Origin: Burkholderiales bacterium PBB6
GTDB lineage: Bacteria; Pseudomonadota; Gammaproteobacteria; Burkholderiales; Burkholderiaceae_C
DNA: 64,000 nt
Reading direction: 5' to 3'
NCBI GenBank assembly: GCA_002255925.1
Contig: NKIH01000006.1
Span: forward strand, 62,001-126,000
In this document: positions 28,903-38,983 of the stretch, piece after piece
Position numbering within the stretch: the first letter of the stretch is position 1
How the letters are laid out: every line of letters begins with the position of its first letter
Translations under genes and position numbers: made by a program
Notes under the pieces: generated by a model
What the model saw: only the letters and a program-made list of their open reading frames with translations
Told to the model about the DNA's origin: nothing
Databases searched by the model: none

Positions 28903-30711
28903 ATGGACACCCGCACCGCCCCCGCCCGCCTCCGCATCGCCCGCCTCCGTGAGGTGATGGCGCAGCACCAACTGGACGCCGTGCTGGTGCCCTCGGCCGA
29001 TCCGCACCTGAGCGAATACCTGCCGGCGCACTGGCAAGGCCGCGAGTGGTTCTCGGGCTTCACGGGCTCGATGGGCACGCTGGTGGTCACCACCACCCAG
29101 GCTGCCGTGTTCGCCGACAGCCGTTACTGGGTGCAGGCCGAGGCTGAGCTGGCTGGCAGCGGCATTGACCTGGTGAAGATCGCCACCGGCGCGTCGCTGC
29201 ACCACCTGAACTGGATCGCCGACAACGTGGCCGCTGGCCAGCGTCTGGGCGTCGATGGGCAAGTGCTGGGCCTGGCGCAAGCCAAGCTGCTGAGCGACAC
29301 CTGCGAGCGCGCCGGCATCGTGCTGGTCACCCAGACCGACCCGCTGGCCGATGCCTGGGCCGACCGGGCCGACCTGCCTGCCGCTGCCATCTATGACCAC
29401 AAGGCGCCCCACGCGCCGCTGGCCCGCCCGGCCAAGCTGGCCCAGGTGCGTGAAGCCATGGCGCGCCTCGGTGCAACACATCACTTCGTCTCCACCGTGG
29501 ACGACATCGCCTGGATCACCAACCTGCGCGGCGCCGACGTGGACTACAACCCCGTCTTCCTGGCCCACCTGCTGATCAGTCACACCCAGGCCAAGCTGTT
29601 CGTGGGCACAGGCAAGGTGCCGGCCGATCTGGCCGCCACGCTGGCTGCCGACGGCTTCACCCTGGCCGACTACGCCGACGCCGCCGCCGGCCTGGGCGCC
29701 CTGCCTGACAACGCCGTGCTGCTGGTCGACCCCAAGCGCGTGACGCTGGGCCTGCGCGGCGCCGTGCCGGCGGCCGTGAAGGTGGTGGAAGCACTGAACC
29801 CCAGCACGGTGGCCAAGAGCCGCAAGACGGCCGCCGAAGCCGCCTTCGTGCGCAACGCCATGGCCGAAGACGGCGCCGCGATGTGCCACTTCTACGCCTG
29901 GTTTGAAGCCGCGATGGCGCGTGGTGAGCGCATCACCGAAATCACCATCGACGAGAAGCTGAGCGCCGAGCGCGCCAAGCGCCCGGGCTTCGTCGGCCTG
30001 AGCTTCCCGACCATCGCCGGCTACAACGCCAACGGCGCGATGCCGCACTACCGTGCCACGCCTGAATCACATGCCGTGATCGAAGGCAACGGCCTGCTGC
30101 TGATCGACTCTGGCGGCCAGTACCTGGGCGGCACCACCGACATCACCCGTGTCTGGCCCGTGGGCCAGATCAGCGCCGATCACAAGCGCGATTTCACGCT
30201 GGTGCTCAAGGGCACGATGCAGCTCAGCCGCGCGCACTTCCCCGACGGCACGCTCAGCCCGATGCTCGACGCGCTGGCACGCGCACCGCTGTGGGCCGAG
30301 AGCCTGGAATACGGCCACGGCACCGGCCACGGCGTGGGCTACTTCCTGAACGTGCATGAAGGCCCGCAGTCGATCAGCAAGGCGATTCCGGATGCCTCGA
30401 TGGCCATGGCCGCCGGCATGATCACCTCGATCGAACCCGGTCTGTACCGCCCGGGCCGCTGGGGTGTGCGCATCGAGAACCTGGTGCTGAACGTGCCGGC
30501 CGCCGCCAGCGAGTTCGGCGAATTCCTGAAGTTCGAGACGCTGACGCTGTGCCCGATCGACACGCGTTGCCTGGACATGGCCTTGATGCGCGCCGACGAG
30601 ATCGCCTGGCTCAATGCTTACCATGCTGAGGTGCGCGAGCGCCTGGCGCCGCTGGTCAGCGGTGATGCGCTGACCTGGTTGCTGGCCCGCACGGAGCCGC
30701 TCGTGGCTTGA
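28903..30711 (+). CDS. Xaa-Pro aminopeptidase, M24B family
   Basis: Dinuclear-metal aminopeptidase that removes an N-terminal residue before proline; the three-domain form of 602 residues. Metal ligands lie in LLLIDSGGQYLGGTTDITRVW (two Asp), HGTGHGVGYFLNVHEGP (His), ITSIEPGLYRPG (Glu) and GVRIENLV (Glu). The N-terminal part (RIARLREVMAQHQLDAVLVPSADPHLSEY) is the creatinase-like domain. CGGAG lies about 8 bases before the ATG. A strong terminator follows. It is close to but probably separate from the kyn genes. Confidence 0.93.
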   Translation: MDTRTAPARLRIARLREVMAQHQLDAVLVPSADPHLSEYLPAHWQGREWFSGFTGSMGTLVVTTTQAAVFADSRYWVQAEAELAGSGIDLVKIATGASLHHLNWIADNVAAGQRLGVDGQVLGLAQAKLLSDTCERAGIVLVTQTDPLADAWADRADLPAAAIYDHKAPHAPLARPAKLAQVREAMARLGATHHFVSTVDDIAWITNLRGADVDYNPVFLAHLLISHTQAKLFVGTGKVPADLAATLAADGFTLADYADAAAGLGALPDNAVLLVDPKRVTLGLRGAVPAAVKVVEALNPSTVAKSRKTAAEAAFVRNAMAEDGAAMCHFYAWFEAAMARGERITEITIDEKLSAERAKRPGFVGLSFPTIAGYNANGAMPHYRATPESHAVIEGNGLLLIDSGGQYLGGTTDITRVWPVGQISADHKRDFTLVLKGTMQLSRAHFPDGTLSPMLDALARAPLWAESLEYGHGTGHGVGYFLNVHEGPQSISKAIPDASMAMAAGMITSIEPGLYRPGRWGVRIENLVLNVPAAASEFGEFLKFETLTLCPIDTRCLDMALMRADEIAWLNAYHAEVRERLAPLVSGDALTWLLARTEPLVA

Positions 30712-30739
30712 TGCCCGCAGCAACCTGAAGCGCCCATGA

Positions 30740-30767
30740 AAAAAGCCGCCCAACCGGGCGGCTTTTT
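30740..30767. terminator. Bidirectional terminator between the aminopeptidase gene and ettA
   Basis: Stem of 12 bp, AAAAAGCCGCCC/GGGCGGCTTTTT, with loop AACC and T-runs on both strands, between convergent genes. Confidence 0.92.
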
Positions 30768-30810
30768 GCTGCTGCGCCCGCAAGCGCAGCTGACCAGACA
30801 AGCCGGTGAA

Positions 30811-32475
30811 TTACTTCAGCGGCTTGAAGCGCACGCGCTTCGGACGCGCACCTTCTTCACCCAGACGCTTCTTCTTGTCGGCTTCGTACTCCTGGTAGTT
30901 GCCGTCGAAGAAGAACCATTGCGAGTCGCCTTCGCACGCCAGGATGTGGGTGCAGATGCGGTCCAGGAACCAGCGATCGTGGGAGATGATCATGGCCGAG
31001 CCGGCGAATTCCAGCAGCGCATCTTCCAGCGCGCGCAGGGTTTCCACGTCCAGGTCGTTGGACGGCTCGTCCAGCATCAGCACGTTGCCGCCCTGTGCCA
31101 GGGTCTTGGCCAGGTGCAAGCGGCCACGCTCACCACCCGACAGGCTGCCCACCAGCTTCTGCTGGTCGTTGCCCTTGAAGTTGAAGCGGCCGAGGTACGC
31201 ACGACTGGGCATCACGAACTTGCCGACGACGATGTTGTCGAGGCCACCCGACACGTCCTGCCACACGGTGTTCTCTGCCGCCAGGCCTTCACGGCTCTGG
31301 TCAACGAAGGCCAGCTGCGCGGTCTTGCCGATCTTGACCTCGCCGGTGTCCGGCTGCTCGACGCCCTGGATCATGCGGAACAGCGTCGACTTGCCGGCGC
31401 CGTTCGGGCCGATGATGCCGACGATGGCGCCTGCAGGCACCTTGAAGCTCAGGTTGTCGATCAGGCAACGGTCACCAAACGACTTGGTGACATTGGCGAA
31501 CTCGATGACTTCATTGCCCAGGCGCTCGGCCACGGGGATGAAGATTTCGTTCGTCTCGTTGCGCTTCTGGTATTCAACGTCGCTCAGCTCCTCGAAGCGG
31601 GCCAGACGAGCCTTGCTCTTGGCTTGGCGGCCCTTGGCGTTCTTGCGCACCCATTCCAGTTCGACCTTCAAGGCCTTGGCGCGGGCGTCTTCTGTCTTCT
31701 GCTCGGCTTCCAGGCGCTTGCCCTTGGCGTCCAGCCAGTCGGAGTAGTTGCCCTTGTACGGGTGGCCGGCACCGCGGTCGAGTTCGAGAATCCACTCGGC
31801 GGCGTTGTCGAGGAAGTAGCGATCGTGGGTGATGGCCACCACGGTGCCCGCAAAGCGGCTCAGGAACTGCTCCAGCCAGTCCACCGATTCGGCGTCCAAG
31901 TGGTTGGTCGGCTCGTCGAGCAGCAGCATGTCGGGCTTGCTCAGCAGCAGGCGGCACAGGGCCACGCGGCGCTTTTCACCACCCGACAGCTTGCCGATGA
32001 TGGCGTCCCAGGCCGGCAGGCGCAGGGCGTCAGCGGCCAGCTCCAGCTGGAGGTCGGTGTTCTGTGAGCCGGCGGTGGCGATGATGGCTTCCAGCTCGCC
32101 CTGCTCGGCGGCCAGCGCGTCGAAGTCGGCGTCTTCTTCGGCGTACAGGGCGTACACCTCGTCGAGGCGCTTCTTCGCGGCCAGCACGCCACCGATGCCC
32201 TCTTCCACCGCTTCACGCACGGTCTGGTCGGGGTTCATCACCGGCTCCTGCGGCAGGTAGCCGATCTTGATGCCGGGCATCGGGACGGCATCGCCCTCGA
32301 TGTCCTTGTCGACGCCCGCCATGATCTTGAGGAAGGTGGACTTGCCTGAACCGTTGACGCCCAGCACGCCAATCTTGGCGCCGGGGAAGAACGACAGGGT
32401 GATGTCCTTCAGGATCTGCCGCTTCGGCGGCACGATCTTGCCGACGCGGTTCATGGTGAAAACGTATTGCGCCAT
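30811..32475 (-). CDS. ettA: Energy-dependent translational throttle protein EttA
   Basis: ABC-F protein that binds the ribosomal E site and gates the first elongation step according to the ATP/ADP ratio. Two ABC domains are visible: GVNGSGKSTFLK with LSGGEKRRVALC, and GPNGAGKSTLFR with LSGGERGRLHLA, joined by the Lys/Arg-rich linker. The N-terminus MAQYVFTMNRVGKIVPPKRQILKDI is characteristic. The length of 554 residues is nearly that of E. coli EttA (555). The open frame upstream of this ATG is not supported. Confidence 0.96.
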   Translation of the reverse strand: MAQYVFTMNRVGKIVPPKRQILKDITLSFFPGAKIGVLGVNGSGKSTFLKIMAGVDKDIEGDAVPMPGIKIGYLPQEPVMNPDQTVREAVEEGIGGVLAAKKRLDEVYALYAEEDADFDALAAEQGELEAIIATAGSQNTDLQLELAADALRLPAWDAIIGKLSGGEKRRVALCRLLLSKPDMLLLDEPTNHLDAESVDWLEQFLSRFAGTVVAITHDRYFLDNAAEWILELDRGAGHPYKGNYSDWLDAKGKRLEAEQKTEDARAKALKVELEWVRKNAKGRQAKSKARLARFEELSDVEYQKRNETNEIFIPVAERLGNEVIEFANVTKSFGDRCLIDNLSFKVPAGAIVGIIGPNGAGKSTLFRMIQGVEQPDTGEVKIGKTAQLAFVDQSREGLAAENTVWQDVSGGLDNIVVGKFVMPSRAYLGRFNFKGNDQQKLVGSLSGGERGRLHLAKTLAQGGNVLMLDEPSNDLDVETLRALEDALLEFAGSAMIISHDRWFLDRICTHILACEGDSQWFFFDGNYQEYEADKKKRLGEEGARPKRVRFKPLK

Positions 32476-32837
32476 TTTTCTTTCGAGCTCTGACAACCGG
32501 GGTTGGGGACGGGGCGTGTGGCCCTCCGACGGGGCACTGGGATGCGTGCCTGCGCCGTGATGGCAGACGCCGAGGATGGCGTTGCCGCGGTCTCTGCCCT
32601 GGCTGGGGCACCGACACGGTTTGCGGGTAAACACGGGATTCAGCCCGGATTATCGCCGCAGCGCCGGACTTTGGTCGCAGAAGGTGTTGCGGGCATGCGT
32701 TTCGCTTGGGAAAACCCGCAGCGGTTTTGTCACACAAGTCTCATCGAGCGTCACAAAATCGTCAGCGACTGGCCTGTCACCGCAGAGGCAGTCAACACCC
32801 TTCTCACACACAACTAGTTACCTGAGGAAGTCTGACC
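32476..32837. other. Intergenic region between ettA and the M4 protease gene
   Basis: About 360 bases between divergent genes. Near 32728-32739 lies TGTCACACAAGT, which also occurs in front of the PhoU-like gene, followed 21 bases on by CGTCACAAAATC and later by CTGTCACC. GAGGAAG at 32824-32830 is the ribosome binding site of the protease. I see no clear open frame, and no confident promoter. Confidence 0.5.
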
Positions 32838-34403
32838 GTGAAATTCACCCCCGTTTCCGGATCTTCAGCGCTCATCGGCGCCGTTCTCGCCCTGGTTTCT
32901 TCCACTTCCAACGCGGCCGACCTGGCTGCAGCCGAAGCACGCGCCCGTGGCCACATCGCAGCCGAGTCCGCCCGGACGATGCACGACGCGCAACACAGCT
33001 ACGCCGCCCGCGACGTCATCATTGACGACGACGGCACCGAACATGTGCGCTTTGATCGCCAATACAAGGGCCTGCGCGTCATTGGCGGCGACCTCGTGGT
33101 GCACAGCCACGCAGACGGCCGCTTCAAGGGCAATTCGCAAACCCTGGCCAAGTCGCTGCGCCTGTCGACCCAGCACAAGATCAAGGCGTCCGAAGCCCGT
33201 GCAGCCGCGGTGGCCGCCCACGGCGGCGAGGCCCAGAAGGTCAGTGAGAAGGTCATCTATGCCCGTGGCGACAGCCCAGTGCTGGCCTGGGAAGTCCGTG
33301 TCAACTCGGCGCAGGCCGACGGCACGCCGAGCGAGTTGCACGTGATCGTCGACGCTGCCTCCGGCGCCGTGCTGGAGTCGTGGGACGACATCCACACCGC
33401 TGCGGCCAATGGCACCGGCACCGGCTACTTCAGCGGCAACGTGGCCCTGACCACCGACCTGGTCAGCGGTACCTACTACCTGCGTGACCCGAGCCGCGGC
33501 AACACCTACACGACCAACATGTCGAATGGCACGACCGGCAACGGCACCGTGTTCACCGACGCAGACAACGTGTGGGCCAACGGCCTGCTGAGCAACACCG
33601 CCACGATCGGCGTGGACGCGCAGTACGGCACCGCCGTGACCTGGGACTATTACAAGAACGTCCACGGCCGCAACGGCATCGCCAACAACGGCGTCGGTGC
33701 CTACAACCGCGTGCATTTCGACAGCGGCTACAACAACGCCTACTGGTCGGACACCTGCTTCTGCATGACCTACGGCGACGGTGACGGCACCACCTTCAAT
33801 CCGTTCGACTCGCTGGACGTGGCGGGCCACGAGATGACCCACGGCGTGACCAGCCGGACCGCCAACCTGACCTACTCCGGTCAGTCGGGCGGCCTGAACG
33901 AGGCCACCTCGGACATCTTCGGCACGATGGTCGAGTACTACGCAGCCAATGCGAACGATGCCCCCGATTACAAGATCGGCGAGAAGCTCTACAAGAGCGG
34001 CACCGGCGCCCTGCGCTACATGTACAGCCCGAACCTGGACGGCAGCTCGGCCGATTGCTACTACAGCACCATCGCCAACCTGGACGTGCATTACAGCTCG
34101 GGCGTGGCCAACCACTTCTTCTTCCTGCTGGCTGAAGGCACCGCTGGCGCAGGCATGCCCACCAGCAAGACCTGCATCACCGGCAACAAGCTGAAGGCCA
34201 CGGGCACCGCCAGCCTGACCGGCATCGGCCGCTCGCCGGCCGCGAAGATCTGGTACCGCGCGCTGACGGTCTACATGACCTCCAGCACCACCTTCAAGGG
34301 CGCCCGCACGGCCACCCTGAAGGCCGCGACCGACCTGTACGGCACGGGCTCCACGCAGTACAACGCCGTGGCTGCCGCCTGGTCGGCTGTGCTGGTGAAC
34401 TGA
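32838..34403 (+). CDS. Secreted M4 family (thermolysin-like) metalloprotease
   Basis: Zinc endopeptidase exported as a preproprotein. A signal peptide ends near SNAAD (about residue 26). The propeptide has an FTP domain (EHVRFDRQYKGLRVIGGDLVVHS) and a PepSY-like part (VLAWEVRVNS). The catalytic domain starts near residue 190; the zinc motif is HEMTH at 331-335 and the third ligand E355 in GGLNEATSD. The proton-shuttling His region is near LDVHYSSGVANHFFFLLAEG. Length is 521 residues and four Cys may form disulfides. The start is GTG with GAGGAAG 7 bases upstream. It should be released through a type II system and degrade external protein for nutrition. Confidence 0.95.
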   Translation: MKFTPVSGSSALIGAVLALVSSTSNAADLAAAEARARGHIAAESARTMHDAQHSYAARDVIIDDDGTEHVRFDRQYKGLRVIGGDLVVHSHADGRFKGNSQTLAKSLRLSTQHKIKASEARAAAVAAHGGEAQKVSEKVIYARGDSPVLAWEVRVNSAQADGTPSELHVIVDAASGAVLESWDDIHTAAANGTGTGYFSGNVALTTDLVSGTYYLRDPSRGNTYTTNMSNGTTGNGTVFTDADNVWANGLLSNTATIGVDAQYGTAVTWDYYKNVHGRNGIANNGVGAYNRVHFDSGYNNAYWSDTCFCMTYGDGDGTTFNPFDSLDVAGHEMTHGVTSRTANLTYSGQSGGLNEATSDIFGTMVEYYAANANDAPDYKIGEKLYKSGTGALRYMYSPNLDGSSADCYYSTIANLDVHYSSGVANHFFFLLAEGTAGAGMPTSKTCITGNKLKATGTASLTGIGRSPAAKIWYRALTVYMTSSTTFKGARTATLKAATDLYGTGSTQYNAVAAAWSAVLVN

Positions 34404-34461
34404 CCGCGTTCGGCCAGCAGCCTCGGGTGCGGTGACACCCTTGGCCACCTGGCCTGAGATC

Positions 34462-34489
34462 AAAAAAAGGGGCCTGGAAACAGGCCCCT
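34462..34489 (-). terminator. Terminator of the GGDEF-EAL gene
   Basis: Stem of 9 bp, AGGGGCCTG/CAGGCCCCT, with loop GAAA on the plus strand. On the minus strand it is followed by a run of seven T (34462-34468 read in reverse), so it ends the minus-strand gene; it may also stop reading from the protease gene. Confidence 0.88.
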
Positions 34490-34497
34490 CTTATCGT

Positions 34498-36999
34498 TCA
34501 GGTGTAGCTCTGCCCGCTGCCGTCCAGCATGTCCAGCGGCATGGGCAGGCTTTGCGGCAGCTCGCCGGGCTCGGGGCGCGCATGCAGGTGCCAGTGCGCC
34601 ATCAGGTCGTGCAACTCGGCCACCGGCATGGGGCGGGCCACCAGATAGCCCTGCATGTCCTGGCAACCGGCGCGCCGCAAGATCTCGAGCTGCGCGGGCT
34701 CTTCAACGCCCTCAGCCACCGTGCGCATGCCCAGCACCTTGGCCAGGTCCACGATGGTGCGCACGATGGCGCGGGCGTCATGCTGGTTCAGCAACTCGCG
34801 CATGAAAGCGCGGTCGATCTTCATCGTGTCGAACGGGAAGCGGCGCAGGTAAGCCAGCGACGAATACCCCGTGCCGAAATCATCGAGTGCGATCTGCACG
34901 CCCAGGTCTTTCAGCGCATGCAGATTGGCCAGCGCCTCCGGGGTGTCGTCGATGAAGATGCCTTCGGTGATTTCCACTTCCAGCCGATGCGGGGCCAGCC
35001 CCGACGCCTGCAGGGCGCGGTGCACATCGTCCAGCATGGTCGGGCGCATCAACTGCACCGGCGACACGTTCACCGACACGCTCAGGCCGGGCAGCAGCGC
35101 CTGGGCCTCGATGCAGGCCTGGGTCAGCACCCACGCACCGATCTCGCCGATGACGCCGCACTTCTCGGCCACAGGAATGAATTCGGCGGGCGAGATGTGA
35201 CCCAGCTCGGGGTGCCGCCAACGCAGCAATGCCTCTGCGCTCACCACCTGCCAGCCTTCAATGTCAACACGGGGCTGCCAGTGCAGGCAGAGCTCACCGC
35301 GGCGCAGTGCGTCACGCAGGGCCTGCTCGATGCTGACCAGGCGGCGGTTGCGCTCGCCCAGCCACGGTGCGAAATACTCGCAGCGCCCTCGTCCACCTTC
35401 CTTGGCGGCGTACAGGGCCAGGTCGGCATTGCCCAGCACTTCGTCGATGGTGCGGCCATGGTCAGGAATCAGGGCCACGCCAATGCTGGCGCCCACCGAC
35501 ACCGAGCGCCCCAGCACCTCGCCGGGCGCGTTCAGCACTTGCAGCAAGCGGCCGGAGAGCAGCTCGACTTCGTTGTCGCTGCGCACATCGTCCAGCAGCA
35601 CGGCGAATTCGTCGCCGCCCAGCCGCGCCACCAGATCACTGCGGCGCATCACTGACTGCAGGCGTTGCGCCACCAGCACCAGCACGCCGTCGCCCACCGA
35701 ATGGCCCTGCGAATCGTTGATGAGCTTGAAGTTGTCGAGGTCCAGACATAACAAGGCGCAGCGGCGCGGCGGATCGCCGCCAGCGCTCACGGCCTGCGAC
35801 AGCCGGCTGCGCAGCTGCTCGCGGTTGGCCAGCCCGGTGAGTGAGTCGAAATGGGCTTGCCAGGTCAGACGCTGGTGCGCCAGCCGCTGCTGGGTCACGT
35901 CGGCAATCACGCCGCGCCAACCGACGGACCGGCCGGCCTCATCCAGCAATGGCTTGGCCGTGAGCGACCACCAGCGCTGCGCCTGCTTGAGTTGCACTTG
36001 CAGCAGTACGTCGCGGAAAGGCTTGTCGAGCAGCAGCGCGCGGCGCAGGGCCTTGGCGCCCTCACCATCAGCGCCGTCCACGATGCGCTGGGTCAAAACC
36101 TCCAGCATGCTGATGCGGCCGAGCTCCTGCTCGCTGGTCTCCAGCAGCTGACTCAACTTGGCAGACGGGTTGAGGAAACGACCGCGGCGGTTCACTTCCC
36201 ACAGCACGTCGGTCGAATGTTCTTCGAAGTCACGCAGCAGCAAGGAGACCATCTGGCTCTGGCGGGCGGCATCGCGCTCGCTCGTCAGCCGTGCATTGGC
36301 CTGACGGGCCACCGAACGCACGCCGGCCGCCAGCACCAGCGCATACACCAGCAGCAGCACGGCCAGGCCAACGTAGATCGGGCTGGGCAAACGGACCAGG
36401 GCCACACCGGAGCCAAGCGCCAGCACCAGCACCCAGGCGATGCTGGCCTGGGGAATCACGGCCAGCACAAACGCACCCGCACTGAGCATGCCGCACACAG
36501 TGACCGCCAGCAGCATCTGCTGCGGCGGCGCCAGCAACCCCATCCACAGCGCAGGGGGCACGGCCCACACCAGCGCCAGCAGACCGGCATGCCAGGTGGC
36601 CCGGCGCATGGCCCGCGGTGACACCCGCGTGGGCACCTTGGCATGGCGCGCCCACGACAGCCAGGCGGGCAGGCAGACAAGCGCCAGCGCAGCCAGCCAC
36701 GCCGCCATCATCCAGGCCGGCACCGACTGCGCCAGTGCCACCCAGACCAGCAATGCATTGAGCGCGTTGGCGCCCATCATCACCGGCGTCTGGGCCGTGA
36801 GACTGGCAAGGTGTTGCGCACGCACTTCTGCCGACACCGTGTCACCGGAACGGTAGACCTGCATGTCGGCATGCCAGGACGTCAACCAACGATGCATCAG
36901 CGAAGATTTCGCCACGGCGTGGAACTCATGGGTGGGGCGGCGCGTGAATCGCCGCGGGCTGCGAGGGCGGATAACGCTCTTATCGGCCGCTGCTTTCAT
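34498..36999 (-). CDS. Membrane PAS-GGDEF-EAL protein (c-di-GMP turnover)
   Basis: A c-di-GMP enzyme of 833 residues. The N-terminus (about 70-235) has several hydrophobic helices, so it is anchored in the inner membrane; a PAS-like domain follows (about 255-370, ending WRGVIADVTQQR). GGDEF is exact at 461-465 with an RxxD inhibitory site (RRSD) five residues before it. The EAL domain starts with EAL at 589-591 and keeps DDFGTGYSS, KIDRAFM, EGVEE and QGYL, so both domains could be active. Net activity cannot be told. The ATG is preferred over a TTG five codons upstream. Confidence 0.93.
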   Translation of the reverse strand: MKAAADKSVIRPRSPRRFTRRPTHEFHAVAKSSLMHRWLTSWHADMQVYRSGDTVSAEVRAQHLASLTAQTPVMMGANALNALLVWVALAQSVPAWMMAAWLAALALVCLPAWLSWARHAKVPTRVSPRAMRRATWHAGLLALVWAVPPALWMGLLAPPQQMLLAVTVCGMLSAGAFVLAVIPQASIAWVLVLALGSGVALVRLPSPIYVGLAVLLLVYALVLAAGVRSVARQANARLTSERDAARQSQMVSLLLRDFEEHSTDVLWEVNRRGRFLNPSAKLSQLLETSEQELGRISMLEVLTQRIVDGADGEGAKALRRALLLDKPFRDVLLQVQLKQAQRWWSLTAKPLLDEAGRSVGWRGVIADVTQQRLAHQRLTWQAHFDSLTGLANREQLRSRLSQAVSAGGDPPRRCALLCLDLDNFKLINDSQGHSVGDGVLVLVAQRLQSVMRRSDLVARLGGDEFAVLLDDVRSDNEVELLSGRLLQVLNAPGEVLGRSVSVGASIGVALIPDHGRTIDEVLGNADLALYAAKEGGRGRCEYFAPWLGERNRRLVSIEQALRDALRRGELCLHWQPRVDIEGWQVVSAEALLRWRHPELGHISPAEFIPVAEKCGVIGEIGAWVLTQACIEAQALLPGLSVSVNVSPVQLMRPTMLDDVHRALQASGLAPHRLEVEITEGIFIDDTPEALANLHALKDLGVQIALDDFGTGYSSLAYLRRFPFDTMKIDRAFMRELLNQHDARAIVRTIVDLAKVLGMRTVAEGVEEPAQLEILRRAGCQDMQGYLVARPMPVAELHDLMAHWHLHARPEPGELPQSLPMPLDMLDGSGQSYT

Positions 37000-37201
37000 A
37001 ACTGTAATCGGCAATAACCGAGCGGGCCCAACGCCGCACTGTTAAACTACGCAACAGTGATCACAGGCATCCAGCCGCAGTGGTCGCATGTCGATCCTGA
37101 CAACGGCGCGCTCCCAACGTGCTGATTTTTTCCCCGCCAGGCCCCTGGCTGGCGCCCGGACCACTCCGGGACGATGGGCCGGCGACGCTCCTGTGAGCTC
37201 C

Positions 37202-38677
<1,476 letters not shown>

Positions 38678-38983
38678 CCCCCTGCCAGCGCGGTGATGCA
38701 GTTCACCGCGTCTATGGTCTCTACGCAACGCGCCCTCATCAGGGCGCGTTTTTCATTGTTGTTGCAGCTTTTAGCAGTTGCGAAATAGCGACGGTTTGTG
38801 ACGCTGTTCGTCCCAATGCCCCTACAAGTAGGCAGGGACACTGTGTGCAACTTCAAGACAAGGCGTCCGTGAATGCGGGTGCATGGCTGAAGTTGATGGC
38901 GTTTCGTTTCGCGCCGCCCCGACTGCCGGCAGCCCTTGTGCCAGCCGAAGGTCCACAGTCAACAAAGAGGCATACAGCAAACC
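38678..38983. other. Intergenic region between the helicase and chemoreceptor genes
   Basis: About 306 bases. The left part holds the helicase terminator. The rest should contain the chemoreceptor promoter, but I cannot recognise a sigma-28 or sigma-70 site with confidence. An AAAGAGG lies at 38965-38971, somewhat far from the chemoreceptor ATG. Confidence 0.5.
38727..38753 (+). terminator. Terminator of the rhlE-like gene
   Basis: Stem of 10 bp, AACGCGCCCT/AGGGCGCGTT, with loop CATC and a run of five T. Confidence 0.9.
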
